Assembly: GCF_037975215.1 (NCBI RefSeq)
Contig: NZ_CP150239.1
Span: 2,394,001 to 2,458,000 of the forward strand
Source: Solibacillus sp. FSL R5-0449
GTDB taxonomy: Bacteria > Bacillota > Bacilli > Bacillales_A > Planococcaceae
DNA length: 64,000 nucleotides
Direction of reading: 5' to 3'
Shown here: in pieces, positions 36,585 through 45,396 of the stretch
Layout: every line of letters starts with the position of its first letter
How positions within the stretch are numbered: position 1 is the first letter of the stretch
Notes under the pieces: model-generated
The model's input: the letters and a program-made list of their open reading frames with translations, nothing else
Told to the model about the DNA's origin: nothing
Database searches by the model: none
Translations under genes and position numbers: made by a program

Positions 36585-38267
36585 TTATATTTTGAAGTGA
36601 TTAATTTGTCCTTTTAACTTAATAATCATTTCATTCAATTCATGTGCAATGCTAAGCATTTCTTCAGTCGATGCTGTCTGTTCTTCTATTGATGCAGCAA
36701 TGCTTTGAGAATGCTCATTGGATTGTTCCAATGACTGAACGGTTACGTCCGTTGTTTCAAGTACTTGATTAGAGTCCGTTACAATGCCTTGGAATGCATC
36801 TGTTACATTTTGAATTTCATTTTTCATATTATCCACTAATTTGGAAATTGTATTAAATGTTTCAACAGCCGAATAGATCGTCGCGCTTTCCTGCTCGATT
36901 TTAGTTACTACACTATTAATGGCAACAACAGATTCATTTGAATCTTTTTGCATTTCATTAATTAATGTCGTAATATCGCTCGCCGAATTCGCCGATTGTT
37001 CTGCCAATGAACGAACCTCATCCGCTACTACTGCGAATCCTTTCCCGTATTCCCCTGCTCTTGCCGCTTCGATTGCCGCATTTAAAGCAAGTAGGTTGAT
37101 CTGATCTGAAATACTTGAAATAATTTTCGTGATTTGACCAACTTCTAAAGAACGGCTATTCATTTGCTCTGTTTTCAATAATGACATTTTCGCTGTTTCA
37201 TTGATTGTTTCGATTCCTGCAACAGATTTATGAATAACTTCTTTTCCTTCTGTTGCGACATTATTGGTATCGATCGCCTCTTGTGCTACTAATTTAGTAA
37301 CATTAGAGATTTCTGCAATTTTGAATGCGATCTGTTCCACTGCCTCCCGGTTCTGTACAGCACCTTCTGTAATCATCTCAGTGCTTGAAGCAATTTCCTG
37401 AATTGCGCCCGACACCTGATTCGATGTAATGGTTAACTGTTCGATTGTTTCTTTTAATATCGAAGAGCTTTCCTCAACATGCTCGGATGTGTCGTTTACA
37501 TGATAGATCGTCTCACTCAATTGGGATTGCATATCTGAGAAGCTAGATGTTAAATGCCCAATTTCGTCATGACTGGAAACTTCCAATTGTTTTGATAAAT
37601 CACCCTGTGCCACAATTTCAGTATGGTTTAAAAGCTGATTTAAAGGATTCACGATTTTTCTGGATACGATCACCGCTATAATTGATCCAATAATCAATGC
37701 AACAAGCAGGGAAGCTACAATAATTGTAATTAACAATCGATTCAATTCATCAATAAAATCCGCATCGGCATCCAATCCTAGAACAGAATCCGTCCCCGGA
37801 ATTTGAAGGAAGGTTGATTGATGTTTTCCATAATCATCTTCATAAATATCGCTCGCCACTATGTCCGTTGTGGAGAGTGCCGCTGTCTGGTCTTCTGTAA
37901 AAGCAAGCGGTGTCAGGTAATCATCCGAATTCCCCAATACTAAAATAACTTCTTCTCCATCGACTTTACTCATAATGTAGGCATTTTCCAAATCAAACTC
38001 ATTTTGAAAATCGGTTGTGACTTCCTGTAATTTTTCATATGAAGCCTTGTTTTTCTTAGCATCATTTACTAAGTTTGAATCAAAAAGCGTATTGAATTTA
38101 TCCATACTCATCAATAAATTTTGGTTATGCTGCGGAATGATCTGGTTATTAATCAAGTTGCTCGAAACTAAAAATAAAATTGAACTAAAAACTATACTTA
38201 ATAAAATAATCGGTACTAAAATTCCTAATAAAATCCTAGTTTTTACTGAATTAAATTTCTTTAACAT
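36585..38267 (-). CDS. Methyl-accepting chemotaxis protein
   Basis: 560 residues. TM1 (about 12-34) and TM2 (about 178-200) flank an extracytoplasmic sensor of some 140 residues resembling the Cache class. A HAMP domain follows (about 200-255), then a long signalling coiled coil. The hairpin tip [20 protein letters not shown], which binds CheA and CheW, is intact. Glutamate/glutamine-rich stretches suggest methylation sites. The ligand is unknown. The gene is not near chemotaxis genes; it belongs to the insertion between polA and phoR. The ribosome site is weak (AAGAGC). Confidence 0.93.
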   Translation of the reverse strand: MLKKFNSVKTRILLGILVPIILLSIVFSSILFLVSSNLINNQIIPQHNQNLLMSMDKFNTLFDSNLVNDAKKNKASYEKLQEVTTDFQNEFDLENAYIMSKVDGEEVILVLGNSDDYLTPLAFTEDQTAALSTTDIVASDIYEDDYGKHQSTFLQIPGTDSVLGLDADADFIDELNRLLITIIVASLLVALIIGSIIAVIVSRKIVNPLNQLLNHTEIVAQGDLSKQLEVSSHDEIGHLTSSFSDMQSQLSETIYHVNDTSEHVEESSSILKETIEQLTITSNQVSGAIQEIASSTEMITEGAVQNREAVEQIAFKIAEISNVTKLVAQEAIDTNNVATEGKEVIHKSVAGIETINETAKMSLLKTEQMNSRSLEVGQITKIISSISDQINLLALNAAIEAARAGEYGKGFAVVADEVRSLAEQSANSASDITTLINEMQKDSNESVVAINSVVTKIEQESATIYSAVETFNTISKLVDNMKNEIQNVTDAFQGIVTDSNQVLETTDVTVQSLEQSNEHSQSIAASIEEQTASTEEMLSIAHELNEMIIKLKGQINHFKI

Positions 38268-38324
38268 TTAAATTGCTCTTGAAAACAAAAATTAAATTGT
38301 TTCCACCAAGCGTCCCCCCCAAAT

Positions 38325-39485
38325 TTAGTTATTTACATGCAAATATTCTTTTTTTTCTACAAACTCCATAAAGTCCAGCGTTAAAATATGGTCATTTTGT
38401 GCCAGGGATTCACTGCTAAAGAAAATAACAGCAAACGTTGCACCCTGCCCATGCGGAATATGACGATATTCTAAAATATGGTGGAATTGTTGTTGCAATA
38501 ATTCATGGTGTATTACAAACTCATCATCAACCTTTATCTCACCTTCAAACTCGGCACAAGTAAAACTATAAATTCGATTGTCCATTGCATTGATTAAGTC
38601 AGCCCAATCCGGTTTTTTCTGTTCGAAAAAATAGTCGTACGAGTTAACCCCATATGCGAAACTCCCCAATTCTGTCGTACCTGCTCCTGCAAAGCGTAAT
38701 GGATTCACTTCAATCGGGACGATTGTTCCTTCATCATCCATGCGCAGTTCTATGTGTAGCGGCATTTTGCGTAAATTGAAGATTTCCCCAAGTCCTTGGA
38801 GATACTCGGTAATCGGAGCTAAGTAATTTTGCAGCACTTGCTTGCTCGTATAATAAATTCGATCACTCATATCTTTTTCGTCTTTGAACATACGCGCAAA
38901 TAAATTCAGCACAACCGGTTCATTGTTTTCATCAAAGAATAGATCGATTGCAAATTCCTGCCCCTCAATATAACTTTCAATGATAAAGGAATCGCTAACC
39001 AAAACATCCTTTGAATCGTTTTCACTCCACTCCATCGTCTCGATTATCCTTTGGAATTCTTGTGCATTCTCTACTCGGTAAACCCCAACACTTGAATATC
39101 CGACAGTTGGCTTAAAGATGATCGGATAAGGTAGTGAGGATAGGTCAAGTTGCCCTAATTCACCTAGCGTAGTTTCTAAAAAGAAGAAATCAGGATAACT
39201 CTCAGCTAAACGCTTTCTGAATGCAAATTTGTTTTTAAATAAATTCACTGTTTTTGTTACATGCGATTCTGCATAATATTCATTTAGAATCTGAACAGCT
39301 TCTTCGGAATTCATGATAATTAAATCCTCTTGTTGAAATACTTTCTCAAGATTTTGCTCAGCTTGTGATTTGTAATTTAGAATCAACTGTTGTTGAATAT
39401 CCAAAACCATTACCTTTTTTTCAATCAATGTTTCTGCTAAAAGCGGTGAAACATAAGCTGTATCTAATAGAATCAAAATTTTCAC
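38325..39485 (-). CDS. ATP-grasp domain protein of unknown substrate
   Basis: 386 residues with an ATP-grasp fold. The ATP-binding lysine segment is YPIIFKPTVGYSSVGV (about 118-133), a glycine loop follows, and EVNPLRFAG near residue 255 supplies metal ligands. N- and C-terminal regions do not match a named family I know. Such stand-alone enzymes often join an amino acid or peptide to a carboxylate, as in cyanophycin-like or peptide-natural-product ligases. There is no carrier, transporter or precursor peptide next door, so the role is open. It is the second gene of the polA-phoR insertion. It stops 57 nt before the chemoreceptor start and I saw no terminator between them. Confidence 0.75.
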   Translation of the reverse strand: MKILILLDTAYVSPLLAETLIEKKVMVLDIQQQLILNYKSQAEQNLEKVFQQEDLIIMNSEEAVQILNEYYAESHVTKTVNLFKNKFAFRKRLAESYPDFFFLETTLGELGQLDLSSLPYPIIFKPTVGYSSVGVYRVENAQEFQRIIETMEWSENDSKDVLVSDSFIIESYIEGQEFAIDLFFDENNEPVVLNLFARMFKDEKDMSDRIYYTSKQVLQNYLAPITEYLQGLGEIFNLRKMPLHIELRMDDEGTIVPIEVNPLRFAGAGTTELGSFAYGVNSYDYFFEQKKPDWADLINAMDNRIYSFTCAEFEGEIKVDDEFVIHHELLQQQFHHILEYRHIPHGQGATFAVIFFSSESLAQNDHILTLDFMEFVEKKEYLHVNN

Positions 39486-39674
39486 TTCCTTATATGTATT
39501 GAATACTATTCAAACAAAGCGCATTATTACCTAATTTTTCTGAATACATAAGCATTTATACCCTAAAAAAATTATTTGATTATATGCACAAAATACTACA
39601 CTTGTTATATTATACACATTAATTCAAATTTTCCTATTTATTTTCAATTTTCATTAATATTCTTGCTATAATGC

Positions 39675-39707
39675 AAAAAAAACGCGCAGGATAAATTCCT
39701 GCGCGTT
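39675..39707 (-). terminator. Terminator of the unknown membrane protein gene
   Basis: A perfect AACGCGCAGGA / TCCTGCGCGTT stem (39681-39691 with 39697-39707), followed by eight T on the minus strand. The 185 bp beyond it up to the ATP-grasp gene are AT-rich and without other features. Confidence 0.9.
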
Positions 39708-39717
39708 CTATATTTCT

Positions 39718-40158
39718 CTATTTAATTTTATTTTTGAATTTCACAGCATGTACATTGTTTTTTTCTTCTTTATAAAAAATCTCTTCAAAAATAACCGTTA
39801 ATAAAAAGGCATTTAAAAATGGAATGATCACATACATCGGCATGCCGCCTAAATCGTATGGCATTAAACCGCGCGCAAATACTTCCACGAATCCAATCTG
39901 TGTGAAGTAAAAAATCATACCAATACCCACTTGCCAGATCGGACGCTTATCTTCACGTTTTTCGAACCATAGTACTTTCTTGAACGAATCCCGTACATCT
40001 TCTGCGATAAACAAACTTAATACTAAAATAGCAATAAATAAAATTGGTATATGAAAAATTTCCACTTTCACGAAATTAATATTGGATTGATAAAAAAGCG
40101 CCGTTACAGATGTTGCCATAATAAATGCTATTAAACTATTTTGTATTACTTTACTCAA
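39718..40158 (-). CDS. Unrecognised membrane protein
   Basis: 146 residues with four predicted membrane segments (about 8-25, 33-52, 75-96 and 105-126), a cytoplasmic charged loop between the second and third (EDVRDSFKKVLWFEKREDKRP) and a basic C-terminus. I do not recognise the family. The start is ATG following GGGGGAGTGGCGAA. It has its own terminator, lies next to repeat copy B and is part of the insertion between polA and phoR. A role cannot be assigned. Confidence 0.7.
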   Translation of the reverse strand: MSKVIQNSLIAFIMATSVTALFYQSNINFVKVEIFHIPILFIAILVLSLFIAEDVRDSFKKVLWFEKREDKRPIWQVGIGMIFYFTQIGFVEVFARGLMPYDLGGMPMYVIIPFLNAFLLTVIFEEIFYKEEKNNVHAVKFKNKIK

Positions 40159-40269
40159 ACTTCGCCACTCCCCCTATATGAATGAACTAACTATACTATA
40201 GTATAACAGTAAAATAATAGTTTCCAATAATATAATTTGAAAATTTAATGAAGTTAAATAATGTAAATT

Positions 40270-40467
40270 TTTTATTAAGAAACGGATATATTGCAAAATT
40301 GATTGGAATGGAGGGCGACTCCTGCGGGAATAGCGTGACGCCTGAGACTACAGGCTCAGGCCACGCCCGCGGAAAGCGTCCCGGAATGGAGATCAATTTT
40401 AACGCTCAGCAAAAAAACGCTATTTTTCTCAGAGAAAAATAGCGTTTTTGGGTTATGTCCCAGCCTC
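40270..40467 (-). repeat. Interspersed palindromic repeat, copy B (compact form)
   Basis: The reverse complement of copy A with high identity over all shared parts. It has a compact 106-bp core (40295-40400) with AAAATTGAT ends, the GCGGGC and GCGGGAA half-sites, and one short hairpin (CCTGAG/CTCAGG, 40341-40360) where copy A carries its longer cassettes. A terminator-like hairpin and GGGACATAACCC box follow, ending nine bases from the hflC stop codon. Confidence 0.85.
40411..40449 (-). terminator. Terminator of hflKC, carried by repeat copy B
   Basis: A stem of up to 18 bp (40413-40430 with 40432-40449) followed by a seven-T run on the minus strand, just after hflC. It is the only terminator candidate for the hflKC transcript and belongs to the repeat. 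Confidence 0.8.
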
Positions 40468-40475
40468 TACTATAT

Positions 40476-41549
40476 TTAATCCAATTGACCGGATAACAGT
40501 TTAGCATACGGCGAGTCTGACGGAATAATAATCATCGTCTCATTACCGATTGTTTTCTTGTATGATTCTAACGTTCTGAATAGACTGTAGAATTCCGGAT
40601 CTTTTGAGTAAGCTGCATTATAGATTTGAGCAGCCTGTGCTTCACCTTCTGCACGGATGACAGAGGCTTCTTTATTTGCTTTCGCAAGTGTTACCTGTAC
40701 TTCCTGATCTGTTTTTGCCTCTTTACTGCGCTTTTCCGCATCCCCTTCAGACAGATACTTTTGCGCAATCGATTGACGTTCCGAAACCATTCTTGTATAA
40801 ACAGACTGCTCGTTTTCCTCCGGTAAATCCGTACGGCGAATACGTACATCAATTACTTCAATACCGAAATTCGCAGAATCGATTAACTCATTGACACGTT
40901 GTGTAACACGGTCGTTAATATTCCCGCGTTTTGAATCTTTTTCATTAATAATATCCCCGTATTCCGTCTGACCGAACTCTGTACGAAGTGCCGAATAAAT
41001 GAACTCCTCCATACGACTTTCCGCATTCAGCAACTGACCGGCATTTGAAATTAAAGCCTTTGGATCTGTTACACGCCAAACCGTATAGTTATCAATAATA
41101 ATTCGCTTTTTATCTTTCGTACTGATTTCTTCTTCCGTCATATCATGTGTCATTAAATTGCTTGGAAGAGTTGTCACACTTTGAATGAACGGAATTTTCA
41201 TATGAAGTCCCGGTTTACTTTCGTACTTCACTACTTCCCCGAACTGGCGAACTACTTTATATTCATTTTCTTTTACAATATACAGATTCGCAAATACGAT
41301 AATTAATGCAGCAAATACAACAGTTAATACAATCACAGAAGATACCCATTGCTTTACATTTACCGGCTTTTTATCTTTCTTTAATGGCGTAGGTGCTTTT
41401 TTTGCTTTAGTTTCGCCGTTATTTACTTGTTGATCAGGATCGTTTGCTTTTGGTACTTCCTTTACTTCTTTCGAGCCTTTTTTATTGCCGAACAGTTTTT
41501 TCACAAACTCATCTAAATCGCCGTCAAAATTATTTTTGTTGTTACTCAT
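40476..41549 (-). CDS. hflC: Protease modulator HflC
   Basis: 357 residues. A cytoplasmic, lysine- and asparagine-rich N-terminal extension (about 1-70), with one membrane helix near 72-92, precedes an SPFH/band 7 domain (about 95-260) and a coiled coil rich in Ala and Glu. HflC and HflK form a membrane cage around the FtsH protease and modulate its activity. Most HflC proteins lack such a long N-terminal extension. The ATG overlaps the hflK stop by four bases (ATGA), so the two are coupled. In B. subtilis this gene pair is not at this locus. Confidence 0.88.
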   Translation of the reverse strand: MSNNKNNFDGDLDEFVKKLFGNKKGSKEVKEVPKANDPDQQVNNGETKAKKAPTPLKKDKKPVNVKQWVSSVIVLTVVFAALIIVFANLYIVKENEYKVVRQFGEVVKYESKPGLHMKIPFIQSVTTLPSNLMTHDMTEEEISTKDKKRIIIDNYTVWRVTDPKALISNAGQLLNAESRMEEFIYSALRTEFGQTEYGDIINEKDSKRGNINDRVTQRVNELIDSANFGIEVIDVRIRRTDLPEENEQSVYTRMVSERQSIAQKYLSEGDAEKRSKEAKTDQEVQVTLAKANKEASVIRAEGEAQAAQIYNAAYSKDPEFYSLFRTLESYKKTIGNETMIIIPSDSPYAKLLSGQLD

Positions 41550-42517
41550 TCATTTTTGCTCCCTTCTTTTTTCTCTTCTGTAGAAGGAGGTGTCGTTTGC
41601 ATTGGCTGAATCGGTAAGTACTTCATCGTACCACTGCCGTCATCATTCATAATATAAATTTGGGCATTCGGTAAAACTGCCTCCAATGTTTCGAGCACTA
41701 ATCGTTCACGTGTAATATCCTTATTCAGGCGGTATTCATCATAAAGCTGATTAAAGAGCGCTACTTCACCTGTCGCTTGCTCGATACGTGAGGCTTTTTC
41801 CCCTTCCGCTTTTGAAAGAATCGCCGCTGCTTCACCAACCGCTTCACTTACACGCTGGTTTTCATATTTTTCCGCTTCGTTAATCTTTGTATTTTTTGTC
41901 TCCCGTGCATCGGTAACGTCCGTAAATGCAGCACGTACTTCTTCATTCGGTACTTCTACATCTTGAAGCTTTACTCCTAAAACCCCAATACCGATGTCGT
42001 ACTTATCGATTAATGATACGAGCAATTCACGTGTTTCTGCTTCAATATCCGCTTTCCCATCCGTTAATGCCTCATCGATTGTTGAGCTGCCAATGATTGA
42101 ACGAATCGCACTGGACGTCGCATTATGTAAAATCGTTCGCGGCTCCTGTGAACTAAATAAATATTTTTTCGGCTCAACAATACGCCATTGAACTACAAGG
42201 TCTGTTAAAACAATATTTTCATCACCTGTAATCATTTTTGTTTCTTTATCGAATGCTTCCACCGTACCGTCCGGGTTTTGCTTATAGCCGAACTGTAAAC
42301 TGTATGTCTCTTTTGATAAAATCTCTACAGACTGTATTGGCCATGGTAATTTAAAATGAAGTCCTGAATCTTGTATTGTCTCATCTGCTTGACCAAATGT
42401 TATCACTACTGCCTGTTCCGATTCATCTACTGTATACCAGGATGTCGTCACAACAATAATAGCTACGACAGCCAATAGAATTAATGCTACCCACATTAAT
42501 GTTCTTTTTACACTCAT
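41546..42517 (-). CDS. hflK: FtsH protease modulator HflK
   Basis: 323 residues. An N-terminal membrane helix (about 7-27) is followed by the SPFH/band 7 domain (EQAVVITFGQADETIQDSG and the DVEVPNEEVRAAF motif) and a coiled-coil tail; the C-terminus is a Pro- and Thr-rich polar tail. It forms a hetero-oligomer with HflC. The ATG follows AAGGAGGC. The promoter was not identified, but the operon is separated from phoPR by the phoR terminator. Confidence 0.9.
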   Translation of the reverse strand: MSVKRTLMWVALILLAVVAIIVVTTSWYTVDESEQAVVITFGQADETIQDSGLHFKLPWPIQSVEILSKETYSLQFGYKQNPDGTVEAFDKETKMITGDENIVLTDLVVQWRIVEPKKYLFSSQEPRTILHNATSSAIRSIIGSSTIDEALTDGKADIEAETRELLVSLIDKYDIGIGVLGVKLQDVEVPNEEVRAAFTDVTDARETKNTKINEAEKYENQRVSEAVGEAAAILSKAEGEKASRIEQATGEVALFNQLYDEYRLNKDITRERLVLETLEAVLPNAQIYIMNDDGSGTMKYLPIQPMQTTPPSTEEKKEGSKNE

Positions 42518-42619
42518 CGTATAAAGCCTCCTTACTTTTCAATTTCCCCTTATTCTACGGGTAATGAATTGTAAAAGTTTCATATTTTTTCAAAATGAGC
42601 TTTCAGAAATTTAAAACAC

Positions 42620-42659
42620 AAAAAACTGCGCAGAAAGCTATTTACTTTTTGCGCAGTTT
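42620..42659 (-). terminator. Terminator of phoPR
   Basis: A perfect AAACTGCGCA / TGCGCAGTTT stem (42623-42632 with 42650-42659), followed by a T run on the minus strand. It lies about 125 bp past the phoR stop, in front of hflK. Confidence 0.8.
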
Positions 42660-42784
42660 CTTCAATATAATATTTAATTTCTTGCTAAGCATTACCTTCT
42701 TTTAGAAACGGGGGTTTCTATTAAGAACTATAACACTGCAATTTAAAGTTCAATTGAATGTTTTGTAAATTTACTGTTAAATTT

Positions 42785-44323
42785 TTAATCTTTCAATGGT
42801 AAAAACACTTTAATACTTGTCCCTTTTCCAATTTCGCTTTCTACCATGATTTTACCTTGATGCGCTTCAATCAAATGTTTTACAATAGATAAACCAAGAC
42901 CTGTTCCACCTGAATTTCGGCTTCGTGCCCGGTCTACCCTGTAAAAGCGCTCAAAAATACGTGAAATCTCCGCTTTTTCAATTCCGATTCCTTCGTCTTT
43001 CACTTCAAATATCCCGTATCGTTCATTGGCACTAATTCGCAGCGTAACGGTTGTTCCTTCTTTCGAATAGGCAATTGCATTATTAATAAGATTCGTGAAA
43101 ATTTGCATTAGACGATTTACATCGCCTAAAATGACCGCATCCTGCTCTATCTCCACATTAAACTGCATATTTTTATTTTCCAATTGCGCACTTGTCAGAT
43201 CAACAACCCGAACTAAAATATCCTGCAGCTTTGTCGGCACTACATCAAGTGTAAAACCGTGTCGCTCAATTTTGGATAGCTCAAGCAAATCATTGACGAG
43301 TACCTGAATCCGATTGCTTTCATCATATATTATCGTTAAAAATGACAACAGCATCTGCTCATCTTTAAATGCCCCATCCAGAAGCGTCTCTGAAAATCCT
43401 TTAATCGATGTAATCGGTGTCCGAAGTTCATGCGAAACATTCGCTACGAAATCTTTTCGAATCTGCTCCAATCGCACAAGTTCACTTATATCATGCATAA
43501 CAATTACGACACCTAGCCAGCGTCCATGTTCACCAACAACCGGTGCTCCGTAAACTTGCTCATAATATTCTTCATTCGCGATTTCCATTTCAAGCTGCTG
43601 ACGATAGGGTAATTCCGTCAAAAACACATGATCAATGAACTTTTCAAGCTCTTTCGGCAATCCGAGCATCATAAAATTCTTCCCAATTAGCTGTTCTTTC
43701 GGCAGCTCGAACAACGTCTGGAATTTCCTGTTCACAATCGAGATATTTCCTTCACGGTCAATCATCATTAATGCACTACCCATATTTTCAATTAGCGTTT
43801 TCAAACGTTCTTCTTCAATCGCTCTTGTTTTCGTAATATCCTGTAAATTACGGGCCAAAATATTAATCGAATTTCTTAACTCAACGATCGTATTTGGTCC
43901 ATTTGCAAAAGCACGTGCACGGTAATTACCTTTTGAAAGCTCTCTAGCGGTTTTAGTAATATTTATAATCGGTGTAATGAAATTGCTTACAACCCGGTAT
44001 GCCATAAAACTCATAATTACTAAACCGCCCACTAATAAAGCGGCAATGATCAAATAGATTTTTTGCTTTGTACTTTGTAATTCTTCTGTATGTCGATTAA
44101 TTTCATAGGTGCCGATAATGGCCTCTTTTTGCGTATCAGTAAGTTCAATCTGCTCCTGAACGATTACTTGTTCCAATTGCTTCTCGGAATCCTTCGTCGC
44201 TTCATGAACAAATTCATCGGCGAAAAAAGGAAAAAGCTGCCCTATGAACAATCCTAGAACAGCTAAACTTGATCCAATTACTAAAATAAACGAATAAAAC
44301 AAACGATTTTTCATTGCGTTCAT
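42785..44323 (-). CDS. phoR: Sensor histidine kinase PhoR (short sensor form)
   Basis: 512 residues. TM1 (about 10-31) and TM2 (about 90-110) enclose a loop of only about 57 residues. HAMP (about 111-165), PAS (about 170-280) and the HisKA domain with the phospho-acceptor His298 in VSHELRTP follow, then the ATPase with the N box (NLINNAIAYSKEG), DEGIGIE and GGTGLGLSIVKHL. B. subtilis PhoR (579 residues by recollection) has a much longer extracytoplasmic domain. It overlaps phoP by one base. It is named by its partner and synteny; direct phosphate sensing by this loop is not proven. Confidence 0.9.
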   Translation of the reverse strand: MNAMKNRLFYSFILVIGSSLAVLGLFIGQLFPFFADEFVHEATKDSEKQLEQVIVQEQIELTDTQKEAIIGTYEINRHTEELQSTKQKIYLIIAALLVGGLVIMSFMAYRVVSNFITPIINITKTARELSKGNYRARAFANGPNTIVELRNSINILARNLQDITKTRAIEEERLKTLIENMGSALMMIDREGNISIVNRKFQTLFELPKEQLIGKNFMMLGLPKELEKFIDHVFLTELPYRQQLEMEIANEEYYEQVYGAPVVGEHGRWLGVVIVMHDISELVRLEQIRKDFVANVSHELRTPITSIKGFSETLLDGAFKDEQMLLSFLTIIYDESNRIQVLVNDLLELSKIERHGFTLDVVPTKLQDILVRVVDLTSAQLENKNMQFNVEIEQDAVILGDVNRLMQIFTNLINNAIAYSKEGTTVTLRISANERYGIFEVKDEGIGIEKAEISRIFERFYRVDRARSRNSGGTGLGLSIVKHLIEAHQGKIMVESEIGKGTSIKVFLPLKD

Positions 44324-45033
44324 TATTTTTTTGGCTCCTCAAATTTATAACCTAAACCACGGATTGTTTTAATAAACAGTGGTTTACGGCTATTTTCTTC
44401 AATTTTATCTCTTAGATGACTAATATGTACGTCTACGATTCGAGTATCACCGGCAAAATCATAGTTCCATACGGCACTCAGCAGCTGATCACGTGTTAAA
44501 ACACGGTTTTTATTTTCAAGCAGATATACTAGCAACTCAAATTCCTTCGGTGTGAACTCCAAAGCCTCTTCATCAATAAATGCTTCAAATCGCTCAGGCA
44601 AAACTTTCAAGTTACCGAATGAATATACAGTTTCACCTGATTCAACGGTTTCTTCCACAATCGGTCCAGAAAAACGTCGCAGCACAGCCTTCACTCGAGC
44701 AATTACTTCACGCGGGCTGAATGGCTTTGTCATATAATCATCCGCCCCAAGTTCTAAACCTAATACTTTATCAAATTCATCGTCTCTCGCAGTCAGCATA
44801 ATAATCGGTATATTAATGCGCAAACGTCTTAATTCTTTACATACTTCTACACCGTCAAGTTTTGGCAGCATTAAATCCAGTAAAATCAGATCCGGTTTTT
44901 GTTCCACTGCTGTATCAAGGCCAGCCTGACCATCATGGGCCAACAGCACATCAAAACCTGCCTGCTCCAAATTATATTTTAATAATGTTGCAATTGGCAT
45001 TTCATCTTCTACTACTAAAACCGTTTTAACCAT
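44323..45033 (-). CDS. phoP: Response regulator PhoP
   Basis: 236 residues from the ATG at 45033, which follows TGGAGGAAT; an ATG five codons earlier is less well placed. The receiver domain contains Glu9-Asp10 in VVEDE, the phospho-acceptor Asp53 (LILLDLMLP) and Lys in YMTKPFSP. A winged-helix OmpR-type DNA-binding domain follows (about 135-233; LTRDQLLSAVWNYDF, RIVDVHISHLRDKI). In B. subtilis it activates phosphate-starvation genes. mdh is normally directly upstream; here the ABC transporter lies between them. Confidence 0.95.
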   Translation of the reverse strand: MVKTVLVVEDEMPIATLLKYNLEQAGFDVLLAHDGQAGLDTAVEQKPDLILLDLMLPKLDGVEVCKELRRLRINIPIIMLTARDDEFDKVLGLELGADDYMTKPFSPREVIARVKAVLRRFSGPIVEETVESGETVYSFGNLKVLPERFEAFIDEEALEFTPKEFELLVYLLENKNRVLTRDQLLSAVWNYDFAGDTRIVDVHISHLRDKIEENSRKPLFIKTIRGLGYKFEEPKK

Positions 45034-45139
45034 TGTAAATTCCTCCAAAATCGATTTGAAACCCCCATCTCAAAATCAATCTTCCAGTGGATGGCTATCA
45101 ACTAATTCGTAAATATGAACTGATTAGATCACTATCCTC

Positions 45140-45168
45140 ATAGTAACAACTTTTTTTGAAAAGTACAA
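45140..45168 (-). promoter_or_regulatory. Candidate sigma-A promoter of phoPR
   Basis: TTGTAC and TACTAT spaced by 17 bp on the minus strand, giving a leader of about 100 nt before phoP. Confidence 0.5.
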
Positions 45169-45257
45169 TTATTCCTCTATTCAGGTATCCATTACCCGTG
45201 TATACTTAATTAAATTTTTAATCCTTATTAATTCGATAGGTAAAATAATTTTTACTA

Positions 45258-45287
45258 TTGACTGAATATTTATTATTATGGTAACAT
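45258..45287 (+). promoter_or_regulatory. Candidate sigma-A promoter of the ABC transporter operon
   Basis: TTGACT and TAACAT spaced by 18 bp on the plus strand, about 110 nt before the first gene. The rest of 45034-45396 holds only this, the phoPR promoter and an inverted repeat. Confidence 0.45.
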
Positions 45288-45294
45288 TTAGAAA

Positions 45295-45348
45295 AATTGT
45301 TGTTGTACCTTTGTTGTCAGGCAGGGTGAAATTTTTTTAACAACAATT
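45295..45348. repeat. 10-bp inverted repeat in the ABC operon leader
   Basis: AATTGTTGTT (45295-45304) and its exact complement (45339-45348) with a 34-nt spacer lie between the promoter candidate and the first gene. It could be an operator or an RNA stem; no T-box or S-box core was found. Confidence 0.45.
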
Positions 45349-45396
45349 CCTAGTAAATCAATATGTTAAGTATTTTAACGGAAAGTAGGTGCTTCC

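Noticed and set aside
38310-38320. A run of eight C near 38310
   Set aside because: It lies in a short spacer after the ATP-grasp stop codon with no linked structure; one homopolymer run is not evidence of phase variation.
40196-40442. Open frames on both strands across repeat copy B
   Set aside because: Same palindromic repeat; palindromes without stop codons give frames on both strands. No start signal.
36585-42517. A defence or antiphage island around the chemoreceptor and ATP-grasp genes
   Set aside because: No nuclease, restriction, toxin, reverse transcriptase or CRISPR component was found and hflKC is a housekeeping pair.
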